From assembly GCF_003243465.1 (NCBI RefSeq), contig NZ_QFQZ01000005.1, positions 1 through 64,000 on the forward strand: a stretch of DNA of 64,000 bases. Direction: 5' to 3'. Positions within the stretch are counted from its first letter, which is position 1. Every line of letters begins with the position of its first letter. The notes below the pieces were generated by a model that had not been told where the DNA came from, did no database searches, and was given only the letters and a program-made list of their open reading frames with translations. Below, one piece after another: positions 26,538 to 36,107 of the stretch. The translations under genes were made by a program, and so were the position numbers. The DNA is from Caulobacter segnis. Its GTDB lineage: Bacteria; Pseudomonadota; Alphaproteobacteria; Caulobacterales; Caulobacteraceae.

Positions 26538-28412
26538 ATGGGCTATGTGATCCTCACCTATCCCGCCGGCCGGGCCTGCGAAGCATTCGATGAGATGGTC
26601 GCTGAGCTTCAGGCCGCTGGGACCTGGACCCTGGCCTATCGCGCCTTTCGCCTGGCCGTGCTCACCAATGGTGATCTTGCGCCCAGGGTCACGCCGATCG
26701 CGGGCTACGACGGCGTTGCCGGCGTGCTGATCGGCCGGATCTTCGATCGCGCCACCACCGATCGAGGCGAAGTGGCGGCGGCGAGGCTCGACGGTCTCGA
26801 CCAGGGCGACCCCCTCGACGCCTGCCGCCGCCTCGTCTTCGAAAGCTGGGGCGGATATGTCGCCCTCTGGATAGGTCGGCCCAAGGACGGTCCGACCATT
26901 CTTCGCGACCCATCGGGCGCGTTGGAGGTGCTGGCCTGGCGCCGTGACGACGTCACGGTGGTCAGTTCCCATGCCCTGACCGGGCGAGCCGGGCCGTTGG
27001 GGCTCTCGATCAATTGGGCCCGGGTCAAGCGCACCCTCGACGATCCAACCAGCGCGGCCATGGCTCCGCCACCGCTGACCGGCCTGCTGTCGGTGGAGCC
27101 CGGCAGTGTGCGGCACGGTCCCGACCTTGCTGAAAAGACGGTGCTGTGGAGTCCAGCCGCAGTCGTCCGCGCCGCAAAGAGCCGCGAGGCCAAGCCACGC
27201 GGCTGGCCCTCGCGGCAGGAAATGCGGCAGACGATCGACGCCTGCGTGCGCGCCCTGGCCGCCGACGAGGCGGCCATCCTCTGCGAGATCTCCGGCGGAC
27301 TGGACTCGGCGATCATCGCCACCAGCCTCGCCGCCAGCGGCCTTGGCCCCCACGCGGCCGTCAATTTCTATCGCGATCAAGCGGAGGCCGACGAGCGGGT
27401 CTACGCCCAAGCCGTCGCCGACCGCGCGGGCGTGGCGCTGCGCACGGTTCGCCGGCCGCCCTTTACCGTGACCCAGGCGGTTTTGCAGGCCGGGGCGATC
27501 AGTGCGCGCCCCAATTTCAACGGCCTCGATCCGGGCTATGACGAGGGGATCATCGCCGCCCTCGACGCTTGCGGCGCCAAGGTGCTGTTCACCGGCCAGG
27601 GCGGGGATACGGTCTTTTTTCAGATCGCCGCCAGCGCCCTGGCCGTCGATCTCCTCCGCGGCGCACCCTGCGAGGGCTCCAGGCTACGCCGGCTGGAGGA
27701 GGTTGCCAGGCGGACACGCCGATCGCTCTGGAGCCTGGCGGGAGAAACGATCACCGGCCGGCCTTCGCGCAACTCCCTGGATGGCCAGGTGCTCCAGGCC
27801 GAGGCGGCGCGGCAAAGGCTATCTGGGCCGTCGCATCCGTGGCTGTTGAACCTCAAGGGGGTCTCGTTCGCCAAGCGCCAGCAAATCGCCGCCCTGGCCG
27901 CCAACCTGATCGCCAATGGCGACACAGGAAGAGCCCGGCGCGCCCGCATCGTCCATCCTTTGCTCTGCCAACCGGTCGTGGAGATGGGCCTGGCCATTCC
28001 CGCGCCAGTGCTGAGCGCCGGTGAAGGCGAACGCAGTTTCGCCCGCGAGGCCTTCGGCGACCGGTTGCCCTCGATCATCACTCAGCGCCGGTCCAAGGGG
28101 GACGTCAGCGTCTTCATGGGGCGGACCCTCGCGGCGAGCGCCGACTTCTTCCGAGCGTTCCTGCTGGACGGACGCCTGGCCACCGAGGGTCTAGTCGATC
28201 GCGCCTGGTTCGAGGCCGCGCTCGAGCCCGAGGCCATGGTGTGGAAAGACGCCTCCAGGGAGATCCTCGCCGCAGCGACCCTGGAGGCGTGGGTACGTCA
28301 CTGGGAAGGTCGGCTTTCAACCGCTACGCCGGACGTGCGGGCAGGGGCGATCGTGGTGTCCGGTCCCGACGCCGACCCCAAGGCGTCGGCCAGGAAGGCG
28401 AAGGCCCGCTGA
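26538..28412 (+). CDS. Lasso peptide cyclase C (asparagine synthetase-like)
   Basis: 624 residues. N-terminal glutaminase-like domain without the Cys1 nucleophile of true asparagine synthetases (starts MGYVILTYPAG), then an ATP-pyrophosphatase domain with CEISGGLDSAIIA as the P-loop and VLFTGQGGDTVFF. It would adenylate the Glu9 side chain and close the ring on Gly1. The last ~35 codons lie antisense to the isopeptidase gene: the tail after VRHWEGR is probably an extension beyond the conserved fold. Confidence 0.92.
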   Translation: MGYVILTYPAGRACEAFDEMVAELQAAGTWTLAYRAFRLAVLTNGDLAPRVTPIAGYDGVAGVLIGRIFDRATTDRGEVAAARLDGLDQGDPLDACRRLVFESWGGYVALWIGRPKDGPTILRDPSGALEVLAWRRDDVTVVSSHALTGRAGPLGLSINWARVKRTLDDPTSAAMAPPPLTGLLSVEPGSVRHGPDLAEKTVLWSPAAVVRAAKSREAKPRGWPSRQEMRQTIDACVRALAADEAAILCEISGGLDSAIIATSLAASGLGPHAAVNFYRDQAEADERVYAQAVADRAGVALRTVRRPPFTVTQAVLQAGAISARPNFNGLDPGYDEGIIAALDACGAKVLFTGQGGDTVFFQIAASALAVDLLRGAPCEGSRLRRLEEVARRTRRSLWSLAGETITGRPSRNSLDGQVLQAEAARQRLSGPSHPWLLNLKGVSFAKRQQIAALAANLIANGDTGRARRARIVHPLLCQPVVEMGLAIPAPVLSAGEGERSFAREAFGDRLPSIITQRRSKGDVSVFMGRTLAASADFFRAFLLDGRLATEGLVDRAWFEAALEPEAMVWKDASREILAAATLEAWVRHWEGRLSTATPDVRAGAIVVSGPDADPKASARKAKAR

Positions 28413-30748
28413 TAGAGATCGCGGACATTGGCCGGACCAATAATCTGGTGGTTCTCGCCCCGGTAGTACAACAGCTCCACGTCCTTGCCCTGCCGGGACA
28501 GGCTCATGAACATGGCTGTGACCTGAGTGGTGTCGAAGTCCATATCGCCATAGGCCAGCAGCACGGGCGCAGTGATGGTGTCGGCATGGAGCAACGGGCT
28601 GTTGCGGGCATAGCGCTCAGGCGCGCCCCAGGGCGGCGCGCCCATCCGACCCTGACCGCCCTCGGCCCAGCCGGCCATGTTGGTCAGCGACATGGCCACT
28701 TCCGGCACGGCCAGGGCGACGGGCCGCAAGGCGCTGTGGAAGGTCGTCAGATCTGTTGCCGGGGCCGTGGCGACAAGCGCCTTGAAGCGCGGCGACTGCG
28801 AGCCCGCCATCAGCGCGCTCCAGCCGCCGAAGCTCTGCCCCCAAAGGGCCAAGCGCGTGTCCGATAGGCCCGGATACTGTGCCCGAGCGCTATCGACAAC
28901 GCCCAAGATAGCGTCGGCCAGGCCGTCTGCCGGCTCGGCGGCCGGCGCGACGGGGAGACTTGGTGCGATGACCGCATAGCCCTGGGCGACCAGCAGTTGG
29001 ACATTGACGGTGGGAAACACCGAGCCCGGCATGAAATAGGCCGGCGGCTGGTCGTATCGTTCACCGGTGTAGGGCACGACGACGATCGGCCGGTCGTCGC
29101 CCGCCTTGTGGTCTGCCGGCAGATAGAGCCAGCTGGTCAGCGCCTCGCCAGACTTACCGGAATGCTTGACCGCCAGGGGGCGGCTGAACTGGACCTCGGC
29201 GAGACCGGCGTTGATCGTCACCAGAGCTCTGGACCGGGTGCGCGGACGATAGAGTGTCAGGGTCTTGACCCCATGCTCGTCTTTCAAGACGGCGGCGGCG
29301 TCGCCCTTGGACGAGAAGGCGCGCAGACCGGCTTCCTTGGGCGGCGCGGCGGCCAGCCCTTCGGTCCCTGCCGTGGAAACCAGGCGCCCACGGCCGTCCT
29401 GGTCGGCCAGGAGCAGCGTCGCCGCCTGACCCGGAAGCAGGCGGGCCGGCTGCCACTGCACCGTGGGCGGCGCCAGGACACGGGGCGCGCCTTGCGGCGG
29501 AAGGCGAACCAGACCCGACGCCGTGCTGATCAGCACGCCTTTGGCGTCGGCCGCCAGGGCCGTCCCCAGCGGCGGCTCGAAGCTGGCGGTGAGATTGATC
29601 GGCCCCTTGACGGTCAGGCGCCACCAGTCGAACCGCTTGCTCCCTTCCGGCTGGGCCAGGACGACGGGATCAGGTCCCAACCATACTGTCTGGCCTGTCG
29701 GCACGGCCATGTTGCCCGCGGAGACCAGCCCCACGCGCAGCTGGCTGGCCAGCGGCGTGGCTTTGCCATCGGCGCCCAGGCGCCAGTAGCCGTAGGTCGC
29801 GTTGAACCCAGGCTGGTCGCGCGCCGCGGCGACGATCGTTTTGCTGTCGGGCGACCAGGCCCACATGTTCTGCGCCAGGTCGCAAGCCGGGCAGGGGCGC
29901 GCGGTGGACCCGGTGTCGAGATCGACGAGAAGCAGGCGCCGGCGGCGATGCGGGTAGGACAGGCGGATAACGCCGCCGTCCTCGGGAGCGGTCAATTCCG
30001 CTTCCCGCGAAAGCGCCACCGTCTTTCGATCTGGTGAGATCAGCATGTCCAGGAACGCGCCGTGCGCCAGCACCCGCGCCTGGCGCTGCTCGACGTCAAA
30101 CAGCGCCAGGGCGTAGTCGGCCGGCCCTGGGTTGACGCGGGCGTACCGCCCGGCCCCCAAGGTCACGCCAGAATAGTCGCCGCGACTGCTGGCGGCCCAG
30201 GCCGCCTGCGTTCGCGCCTGGGTCTGCCAACCCCCGCCGAGCAACATCGATGGCGCGTCTGGTGGTCGGGCGATCACCACGACCTGATGGTCGTTGCGCC
30301 ACCTGGCCTGGGCCGTCCAGATCTCCGGATCGGCCGTCAGGCCCGACCAGGTGACCTCGCCCGTCGCCATCACCGCCACGCCGACCTCGCGGCGATGATC
30401 TTTCAACCGAAAGACCAGGACGCGGGCGCCGTCCGGCGAGAATTCGCCGAAGGTGTCTCCGGCCTTCGGATCTTCAGCCAGTAGGTTCCTGGGCGCTCCG
30501 CCGGCCTGGACATCGGTGATCAGAAGCCGGCTGCCGCCTTGATGGCCGTAGGCCTCATGGTCGAAATTGGGCGCGTCCTTGAAGGGGCCGTAGCGTTCGG
30601 CGATCAGCCAGCGGCCGTCGGGAGAAAAGGCGACCCGGCCGAAGTCTTCCAAGGCCAGCTGGTCGTTCATCGTGAAGGGGCGGCCGTCGGCCTTGCCCTG
30701 GCCAGCGGCCAGGGCGCAGGCAAGCGCGAGCCCTGCGGAAAATCGCAT
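28298..30748 (-). CDS. Lasso peptide isopeptidase (AtxE-type)
   Basis: 816 residues with an N-terminal signal peptide (FSAGLALACALAAG). N-terminal seven-blade propeller-like part and a C-terminal prolyl-oligopeptidase domain: Ser639 in GQSFGGWS, Asp735 region (GDMDFD), His767 (GENHQI). AtxE-type enzymes cut the isopeptide bond of imported lasso peptides in the periplasm. First gene after the receptor in the convergent minus-strand unit; its last ~38 codons overlap the end of the cyclase gene by 115 bases. Confidence 0.92.
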   Translation of the reverse strand: MRFSAGLALACALAAGQGKADGRPFTMNDQLALEDFGRVAFSPDGRWLIAERYGPFKDAPNFDHEAYGHQGGSRLLITDVQAGGAPRNLLAEDPKAGDTFGEFSPDGARVLVFRLKDHRREVGVAVMATGEVTWSGLTADPEIWTAQARWRNDHQVVVIARPPDAPSMLLGGGWQTQARTQAAWAASSRGDYSGVTLGAGRYARVNPGPADYALALFDVEQRQARVLAHGAFLDMLISPDRKTVALSREAELTAPEDGGVIRLSYPHRRRRLLLVDLDTGSTARPCPACDLAQNMWAWSPDSKTIVAAARDQPGFNATYGYWRLGADGKATPLASQLRVGLVSAGNMAVPTGQTVWLGPDPVVLAQPEGSKRFDWWRLTVKGPINLTASFEPPLGTALAADAKGVLISTASGLVRLPPQGAPRVLAPPTVQWQPARLLPGQAATLLLADQDGRGRLVSTAGTEGLAAAPPKEAGLRAFSSKGDAAAVLKDEHGVKTLTLYRPRTRSRALVTINAGLAEVQFSRPLAVKHSGKSGEALTSWLYLPADHKAGDDRPIVVVPYTGERYDQPPAYFMPGSVFPTVNVQLLVAQGYAVIAPSLPVAPAAEPADGLADAILGVVDSARAQYPGLSDTRLALWGQSFGGWSALMAGSQSPRFKALVATAPATDLTTFHSALRPVALAVPEVAMSLTNMAGWAEGGQGRMGAPPWGAPERYARNSPLLHADTITAPVLLAYGDMDFDTTQVTAMFMSLSRQGKDVELLYYRGENHQIIGPANVRDLYQRAFAFLADALGSASGPDTTIAPARTSGVAVESRPSQ

Positions 30749-30783
30749 GACGTCTTCCTGAAATTCAAAGGAGCGGGAGTGGC

Positions 30784-33700
30784 CTACCAGGCCTTGGTCA
30801 GCTGCAAGGCCACCAGCCGGCCAGTGGGGTCGTAGTTGGCCGCGGCATAGCCCACGCCCTGCGGCGAGTCATAGAACGGCGGGTCGCTGTCGAAGAGGTT
30901 CTGGACGGTAAGGGCCAAGCTCACGCCCCGCAGCGGCCCGGCCTTGGCCGGGGCGACGTACTGCCACTGAAGATCCGCCGTCGTCTGGCTCGGCAGGCGC
31001 GCCCCGGCGCTGGTCGTCAGGTCGCCGACGTGGTTGAGCGTCAGGCTGGTGGTCAGCGGGCCATGGGTCCAGGCCGCCGTCACCCGCGCGCGCAGGTCGG
31101 CGGGGTTCTCCGCCATCCCGACCAACTCGGTCTTCTTGGCCACGGTCGTGACCTTGCGCGAATAGGACATCAGCCAGGAGAGATTGGCGCTCAGCATCAC
31201 CGGGTTGTCATGGATGGACAGGCCGTAGCTGCCGGTCAGGTCCAGGCCCCTGACCTCGAATGTCCCGGTATTGACGTAGCGGGCGTCGGCGATCGCCCGG
31301 TAGGCGGCGGGCAGGTACAGCGATGCGACGCTGGCCGACGCGTATTGCAGGTAGTTTTGCACAAGGGCCAGGTCGCTGGTGTTGCTGGCCGGATTGATGA
31401 ACTGGCGGAAGGGCGCCAGGTCGCTGGCGGTCAGCACCGTGGAGAGGTTGTTGATCGCCGGCTGGCCGATGCGGTCTTGGAACTTGGTGTCGAAGAGCGT
31501 GGCGCTGATCCGCGTCCCAGGATGGCTGGGCGGGGCGTATTCCAGGCCGGCCGTCCAGGAGACAGCGGTTTCGGGCCGCAGGTTGGGGTTACCGCCGTAG
31601 AGCAGCAAGGTCAGAACATTGCCGCCGTTGGCCGTCAGGTTGATCGGCGTGGCCTTCTGCGGGTCGTTCAGCTCACTGAGCGACGGCGCGCGGAACGACT
31701 TGCCGTAGGTGCCTTTCATTGTCCACGCGCTGATCGGCGACCACACGACGCCGAACTTGGGCACGGTGCTTTCCAGGCCCCCTTCATAACGCTCGGTGCG
31801 TACCGCCGCCGACACTTCCAGCCGCTCCAGGCCGGGGCGACGATAGTCGGGTCCGAACAGCGGCGCGCGCAGTTCCGCGAACAGCGCCCCCACGGTCCGG
31901 TCGCCGTGACGGGGCGACACAGCCTTGGGCGCGCTTCCCGAGGTGAACGACCAGCCCACATTCTTTAGCGTCTCGCTGCGGACCTGAGCTCCGACCGCCA
32001 GGCGCAGGGCTCCGGCCGGCAGGCGCCACAGCGGCCCGTCGGCGGTCACGCTGGCCGCGTCCAGCCGGCCGACCGTGTGGGTGGCCTCGAAGCCTTGGGT
32101 GACGAAGGCCAGCACCGTGGGGTTGTTGCGGCCCGTGCCGATGAAGGGATTGAAGTAGCCATCGCGCGCCGCGCTGTAGCTCGTGGCCGGGTTGTCGCCG
32201 GTGGTGCCCAGGGCTTCGGCCAGGAAGGTCGAATTGAGCATGCCGCTGTTGCGGTAGTCGCCGATCTCCTCGGCATGGAGGACGTAGGCGTTGAGCTGCC
32301 AGGCGGCAGGCAGATCAACCTTGGCCCCCAGGCTCAGGCTGCGATCCTGCAGTTCGCTGGTCGACTTGGAGCCGCCGGTCTCATTGGCGAACGAGTAGGC
32401 GATGTAGTCGACCGACGAACCATTGGGGGAGACGAAGTAGGGATTGTTCGGCGTGACCGTCATCACCGTCATCGGCGCATAGGCATAGGCCGTCGAGCGG
32501 CGGTCGCTGTAGCGCACCTCGGCGTTCAGAGTGACATGCGAGCTCACCGCCTGGCGGCCCGCAAGATACAGGCTACCGCGCTCCTGCGTGGGCAGAAGAT
32601 CGATGGTCGAACGTAGGTTGGAGAGGTTGCTCTGTCCGGCCAGGAAGTCGCCGGGCGTCAGATGCGTGCCGTCCTGGCCGGCCGGGATCGCATAGCCCGG
32701 CGCCAGCGAATAGGTCGCGGGATCGAGCACCAGCACCGTACCCGGTTGGCTGTAGTAGACGCGATGATCCGTTCCGCCGAGCGGCCGCAGATCGCTGCTG
32801 GCGGTGTAGTCGCGGGCCGACGCGGGCGTGCGGTCGCGTCTTTGGTACTCGCCGCTGATCAGCAGCGAACCGCCGTCCCAGGCACGGCCGAAGGTCTGGC
32901 CAAACTGATATTGCGCCAGGTCGCCGCGCGTGGAGCCGGCGATGCGGGACCTGGTCTCCAGGCCCTCGTAGCCATCGCGCATGACGATATTGACCACGCC
33001 GCCGACGGCGTCCGAGCCATAGAGCGCCGAGGCGCCGTCGGTCAGGACCTCGATGCGCGAGACGGCCGACAGAGGGATCATCGAGACGTCGCTGAAGTCG
33101 GCCATGAAACCGGCGCCGGCCATGCGCTTGCCGTCGACGAGCACGAGGGTGGCGTCGGGGCCCAGGCCGCGCAGGTTGATGGCCGTGGAGAAGGCGCTGT
33201 TGGTGTTGGTCGGATCGGACCCGGCCATGGCTACGTCGTCGCTGATCGCGCCGCCGAACGCCTGGGGCAGGCTCGTCAACGCGTCGGCGACGGTGGCGTA
33301 GCCGCCGCGGTCGATATCCTCGCGCCCGAGCACGATGACCGGCGAGGGACCGTCCTTCACCCCGCGAATGTGGCTGCCCACCACCACCTCCTCCAGCTGC
33401 GTGACCTCGTCGGTTCTGGTCGGAGACGATGGGCGTTCATCGCCCGTCTGCAGTGGGAGCGAAGGCGCCCCCCTTGCCGGGCGGAGGGCGATCGGCTGGC
33501 GCGACGGCCGTAGGACCAGAACGCCGGGACGGGCGGTCTGCACCTCGATGCCGCTGCCGGCCAGCAGGCGATCCAGAGCCTCGCGCACCGTCATCTGGCC
33601 GCTGATCGCTGGCGCGCGGCGACCAGCCACGAGCTCGCTCTGGAAGAAGATCCGCGTATGACCCTGTTGTCCAAGCTTGATGAGGGACTGGTCGAGCGTG

Positions 33701-33828
33701 TCGGCCGGCAGGGAGATCGTCGTGCGCTGCTCGGCGACGGTGGGAGCGGCGATCACGCCGCTCGTCATGCTGAAGGCCAACACAGTCAACGCCGTGCTGA
33801 CGAAAAGACGCTTTGAGAACCGACCCAT
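30784..33828 (-). CDS. TonB-dependent receptor with STN signalling domain
   Basis: 1014 residues. Signal peptide, then an STN domain (about 35-105: ISLPADTLDQSLIKLGQQ, MTVREALDRLLAGSGI) that talks to FecR, a plug (about 150-270: VVVGSHIRGV, DVAMAGSD, VDGKRMAGAG, GGVVNIVMRDG) and a 22-strand barrel ending in the aromatic residue of LQLTKAW. Expected to import or sense the lasso peptide. Lies 35 bases upstream of the isopeptidase gene in the same unit. Confidence 0.92.
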   Translation of the reverse strand: MGRFSKRLFVSTALTVLAFSMTSGVIAAPTVAEQRTTISLPADTLDQSLIKLGQQGHTRIFFQSELVAGRRAPAISGQMTVREALDRLLAGSGIEVQTARPGVLVLRPSRQPIALRPARGAPSLPLQTGDERPSSPTRTDEVTQLEEVVVGSHIRGVKDGPSPVIVLGREDIDRGGYATVADALTSLPQAFGGAISDDVAMAGSDPTNTNSAFSTAINLRGLGPDATLVLVDGKRMAGAGFMADFSDVSMIPLSAVSRIEVLTDGASALYGSDAVGGVVNIVMRDGYEGLETRSRIAGSTRGDLAQYQFGQTFGRAWDGGSLLISGEYQRRDRTPASARDYTASSDLRPLGGTDHRVYYSQPGTVLVLDPATYSLAPGYAIPAGQDGTHLTPGDFLAGQSNLSNLRSTIDLLPTQERGSLYLAGRQAVSSHVTLNAEVRYSDRRSTAYAYAPMTVMTVTPNNPYFVSPNGSSVDYIAYSFANETGGSKSTSELQDRSLSLGAKVDLPAAWQLNAYVLHAEEIGDYRNSGMLNSTFLAEALGTTGDNPATSYSAARDGYFNPFIGTGRNNPTVLAFVTQGFEATHTVGRLDAASVTADGPLWRLPAGALRLAVGAQVRSETLKNVGWSFTSGSAPKAVSPRHGDRTVGALFAELRAPLFGPDYRRPGLERLEVSAAVRTERYEGGLESTVPKFGVVWSPISAWTMKGTYGKSFRAPSLSELNDPQKATPINLTANGGNVLTLLLYGGNPNLRPETAVSWTAGLEYAPPSHPGTRISATLFDTKFQDRIGQPAINNLSTVLTASDLAPFRQFINPASNTSDLALVQNYLQYASASVASLYLPAAYRAIADARYVNTGTFEVRGLDLTGSYGLSIHDNPVMLSANLSWLMSYSRKVTTVAKKTELVGMAENPADLRARVTAAWTHGPLTTSLTLNHVGDLTTSAGARLPSQTTADLQWQYVAPAKAGPLRGVSLALTVQNLFDSDPPFYDSPQGVGYAAANYDPTGRLVALQLTKAW

Positions 33829-33946
33829 ACAAACCCCCGGCGGCGCCGGGCGCGATCCTCATGATGCGCTGATGACCGGCGGCCTTTCGGGTGGAGACAC
33901 GGCAGGGGCGGCCCGTTGGTAGCGGACCTGCGAAATAATTATGTCA

Positions 33947-34933
33947 TCAAGCGCCGGAGCGCGGCTGTAGTTCCATGCCGCCGTCGGCTCTGCGGCGGCT
34001 TTGAAGGCCAAAGCTCGTGGCGACAGCGGCCACGAACTCCTCCTCCTCGCCTGGCGTGAAGACGCCATTGACCCGGGATTGCGCCGGAACGCCCGGGGCG
34101 AGCGTGATCTTGGCGCGCTCGTAGCGGTTCATTTCCTTCACGGCGTCTGCCAGGGCCACGTCGTGGAAGATGATCTCGTTCTTCAGCCAACCGGTCTGGA
34201 CGGCCAGGTCGATCGCTTTTGGTTGCGCTCCGGTCGCTCCGGGCGCCAGAGCCAGGGCCTGACCGGGAGACAGCGTCCAGTCTGTCTTGCCCGCGTCCTG
34301 CTGACGTACCTTCACGCGGCCTTGGGCCAGAGCGACCGTAGCGCCCGGACCATCGTGCCGAACGTCGAAACGGGTCCCGACCGCCCGTACTTCCATCTGT
34401 CCGGCCTTGACCAGGAACGGTCGTGCCGTGTCGTGGGCGACGTCAAAGAACGCCTGCCCCTTGACCAGTTCGAGCCGGCGCGCGCCGCGGCTGAAGCGGA
34501 CGCGCAGCGTGGTGTCGGTGTTCAACTCCACGGCCGAACCGTCTTCGAGACGCACGGTGTCGCGCTGTCCAACATCGGTTTGGAAGGTCTTGATCGGGCC
34601 AGCCCACAGCAGCGCCGTCGCGCAGGCCAGGCCGCCGGTCAGCGCCAGTCCGCCGCCGATCCGCAGCCAGGGCGTCCGACGTGGCGCGGGAACGCGCCTC
34701 GGCCGATGCAGCGCCTCGCGCGCGGCGGCGCGAAGATCCGGATCGTCGCGCAGCGTCCGTCCAAGCTCGCTGATCTCTTCAATCCGATGGTAGGCCGCGC
34801 GGTTATCGCCACGCTGCAGCCAGGCGTCGAACTTCTCGAGATCCTCGTTCTCGACTTCCGTGTCGCTCAGCAGCGTGAACCATGCCGCCGCCTCTTTGTC
34901 CTGGCGGTCGGTCTTGCGTTGGTCAGCGATCAT
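33947..34933 (-). CDS. fecR: FecR-type anti-sigma/transmembrane regulator
   Basis: 328 residues. Cytoplasmic N-domain (DUF4880-like: AAAWFTLLSDTEVENEDLEKFDAWLQ), one membrane segment (about 80-100: WLRIGGGLALTGGLACATALLWAG), and the periplasmic FecR domain (DVGQRDTVRLEDGS, GQAFFDVAHD, RVKVRQQ). It would carry the receptor signal to the sigma factor encoded 14 bases upstream. Confidence 0.9.
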   Translation of the reverse strand: MIADQRKTDRQDKEAAAWFTLLSDTEVENEDLEKFDAWLQRGDNRAAYHRIEEISELGRTLRDDPDLRAAAREALHRPRRVPAPRRTPWLRIGGGLALTGGLACATALLWAGPIKTFQTDVGQRDTVRLEDGSAVELNTDTTLRVRFSRGARRLELVKGQAFFDVAHDTARPFLVKAGQMEVRAVGTRFDVRHDGPGATVALAQGRVKVRQQDAGKTDWTLSPGQALALAPGATGAQPKAIDLAVQTGWLKNEIIFHDVALADAVKEMNRYERAKITLAPGVPAQSRVNGVFTPGEEEEFVAAVATSFGLQSRRRADGGMELQPRSGA

Positions 34934-34947
34934 GTCGAGCGTCCGCT

Positions 34948-35484
34948 TCAGTCCTGCATGGCCTTTGAAGTTCGCTCCAGGGCCTTGCGCATCCGATGGT
35001 GAACCGTGGTGCGCGGAATGCCCAGGTGGATGGCGATTTCTTCGTAGGTCATCCCCTGGACGTGATTAAGCACGAAAACATCGCGCAACTCAGGCGGGAG
35101 GGCTAGCACGATCTGTTTGAACGTCACCGCGTGATCCTGGACGGCGCTGAGCGACTGCTTTTCGAGCGCGGATGCGCCAAGATCCTGTGCGACCTCCGGG
35201 TAGCGATCGCGACGCAGGTTCGACGCCAGGTTCTCGGCGATCCGAATGAGCAGGGCCTCGGGGTGGCGGAGCGTGCCGGCCGCCTGATAGGGCGCGGCGC
35301 GGATGTAGCTCTCGTGCACGAGATCCTCGGCGGCGTTGTCGCCGTGACGACGCCGCATCATCGGCCGAAACCAACCGTCGTGGCGCGTGAAGAGCAGTTC
35401 CAACGAGTCGGCGAGCGACGGGCGGGGCGGGGCAGGCGGGGTGGTGACGTCCACGAGCAACAGTCCGATCAACGATCTGCCCAC
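34948..35484 (-). CDS. ECF sigma factor (FecI-like)
   Basis: 178 residues. Region 2 (about 40-100: NAAEDLVHESYIRA) and region 4 (about 115-165: LPPELRDVFVLNHVQGMTYEEIAIHLGIPRTTVHHR in pieces). Start at GTG 35484 is tentative; the in-frame GTG that opens VDVTTPPAP is an alternative. With FecR and the receptor it forms a surface-signalling system for the lasso peptide. Confidence 0.9.
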   Translation of the reverse strand: MGRSLIGLLLVDVTTPPAPPRPSLADSLELLFTRHDGWFRPMMRRRHGDNAAEDLVHESYIRAAPYQAAGTLRHPEALLIRIAENLASNLRRDRYPEVAQDLGASALEKQSLSAVQDHAVTFKQIVLALPPELRDVFVLNHVQGMTYEEIAIHLGIPRTTVHHRMRKALERTSKAMQD

Positions 35485-35511
35485 AGAATCCTACGGATTT
35501 TATGATGTGTG

Positions 35512-35538
35512 AATACGTAAAACGCAGTTATACGTATT
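35512..35538. promoter_or_regulatory. Perfect 8-base inverted repeat between sigma and XRE genes
   Basis: AATACGTA (35512-35519), 11-base spacer, TACGTATT (35531-35538), in the 120-base divergent gap. Likely the operator of the XRE regulator at 35605 and possibly of the sigma-factor promoter. Confidence 0.55.
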
Positions 35539-35604
35539 TTGAAGCCCTGTGTGTCTTTTGCGGCCAAGCGGAAAGTTCTCGCCGATTGAGCGGGGCGAGT
35601 ACCG

Positions 35605-35949
35605 ATGGCGAGTTTGCGGGAACAGGTCGGCGATTTGATCCGCCACCATCGCGATCGCGCCGGTCTAAATCAGACGCAGCTCGCTGATCAGATCGGAATG
35701 TCGCAAGAGACGATCAGTCGGATCGAACGGGGCCTCCTAGCTCCAAGCTTTGAGACCTTGGTCGATCTCGCTGGCGCGTTGAACGTCGAGGTTCGCGACT
35801 TCTTCGAGATCGGAGATATGGCCGCGCGGGAAGGTCGCGACGATCCTCTGGTCCGTCTAGTCGGGCGTCTGACAGAGCTTTCGGGTGACGATGTCGAATG
35901 GATCGACAGGTTGGTCTCCGCAGCGCTTAGCCGGAAATCGAAGCAGTAA
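35605..35949 (+). CDS. XRE-family HTH regulator
   Basis: 114 residues. Cro/CI HTH at about 6-62: LREQVGDLIRHHRDRAGLNQ, TQLADQIGMSQETISRIERG, SFETLVDLAGALNVEVRDFF. The rest is a short helical tail. Divergent from the ECF sigma gene with the AATACGTA inverted repeat between them; probably autoregulated and a candidate switch for the conjugation block that follows. Confidence 0.88.
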   Translation: MASLREQVGDLIRHHRDRAGLNQTQLADQIGMSQETISRIERGLLAPSFETLVDLAGALNVEVRDFFEIGDMAAREGRDDPLVRLVGRLTELSGDDVEWIDRLVSAALSRKSKQ

Positions 35950-36107
35950 CACTGCCAGCTTTCATGCAGCCATTTGAACAAACCGACGCGGCGATCTAGC
36001 CGTGCCTTTGCCGACTCGCTGCGAAAGCGCGGGTTCGCTTCTGCCGCAGCCCTAAATTTCTATGGCCACGCTGTCGTGGGCGGAGGTCCGTCTGGCGCCA
36101 TGGAAGC

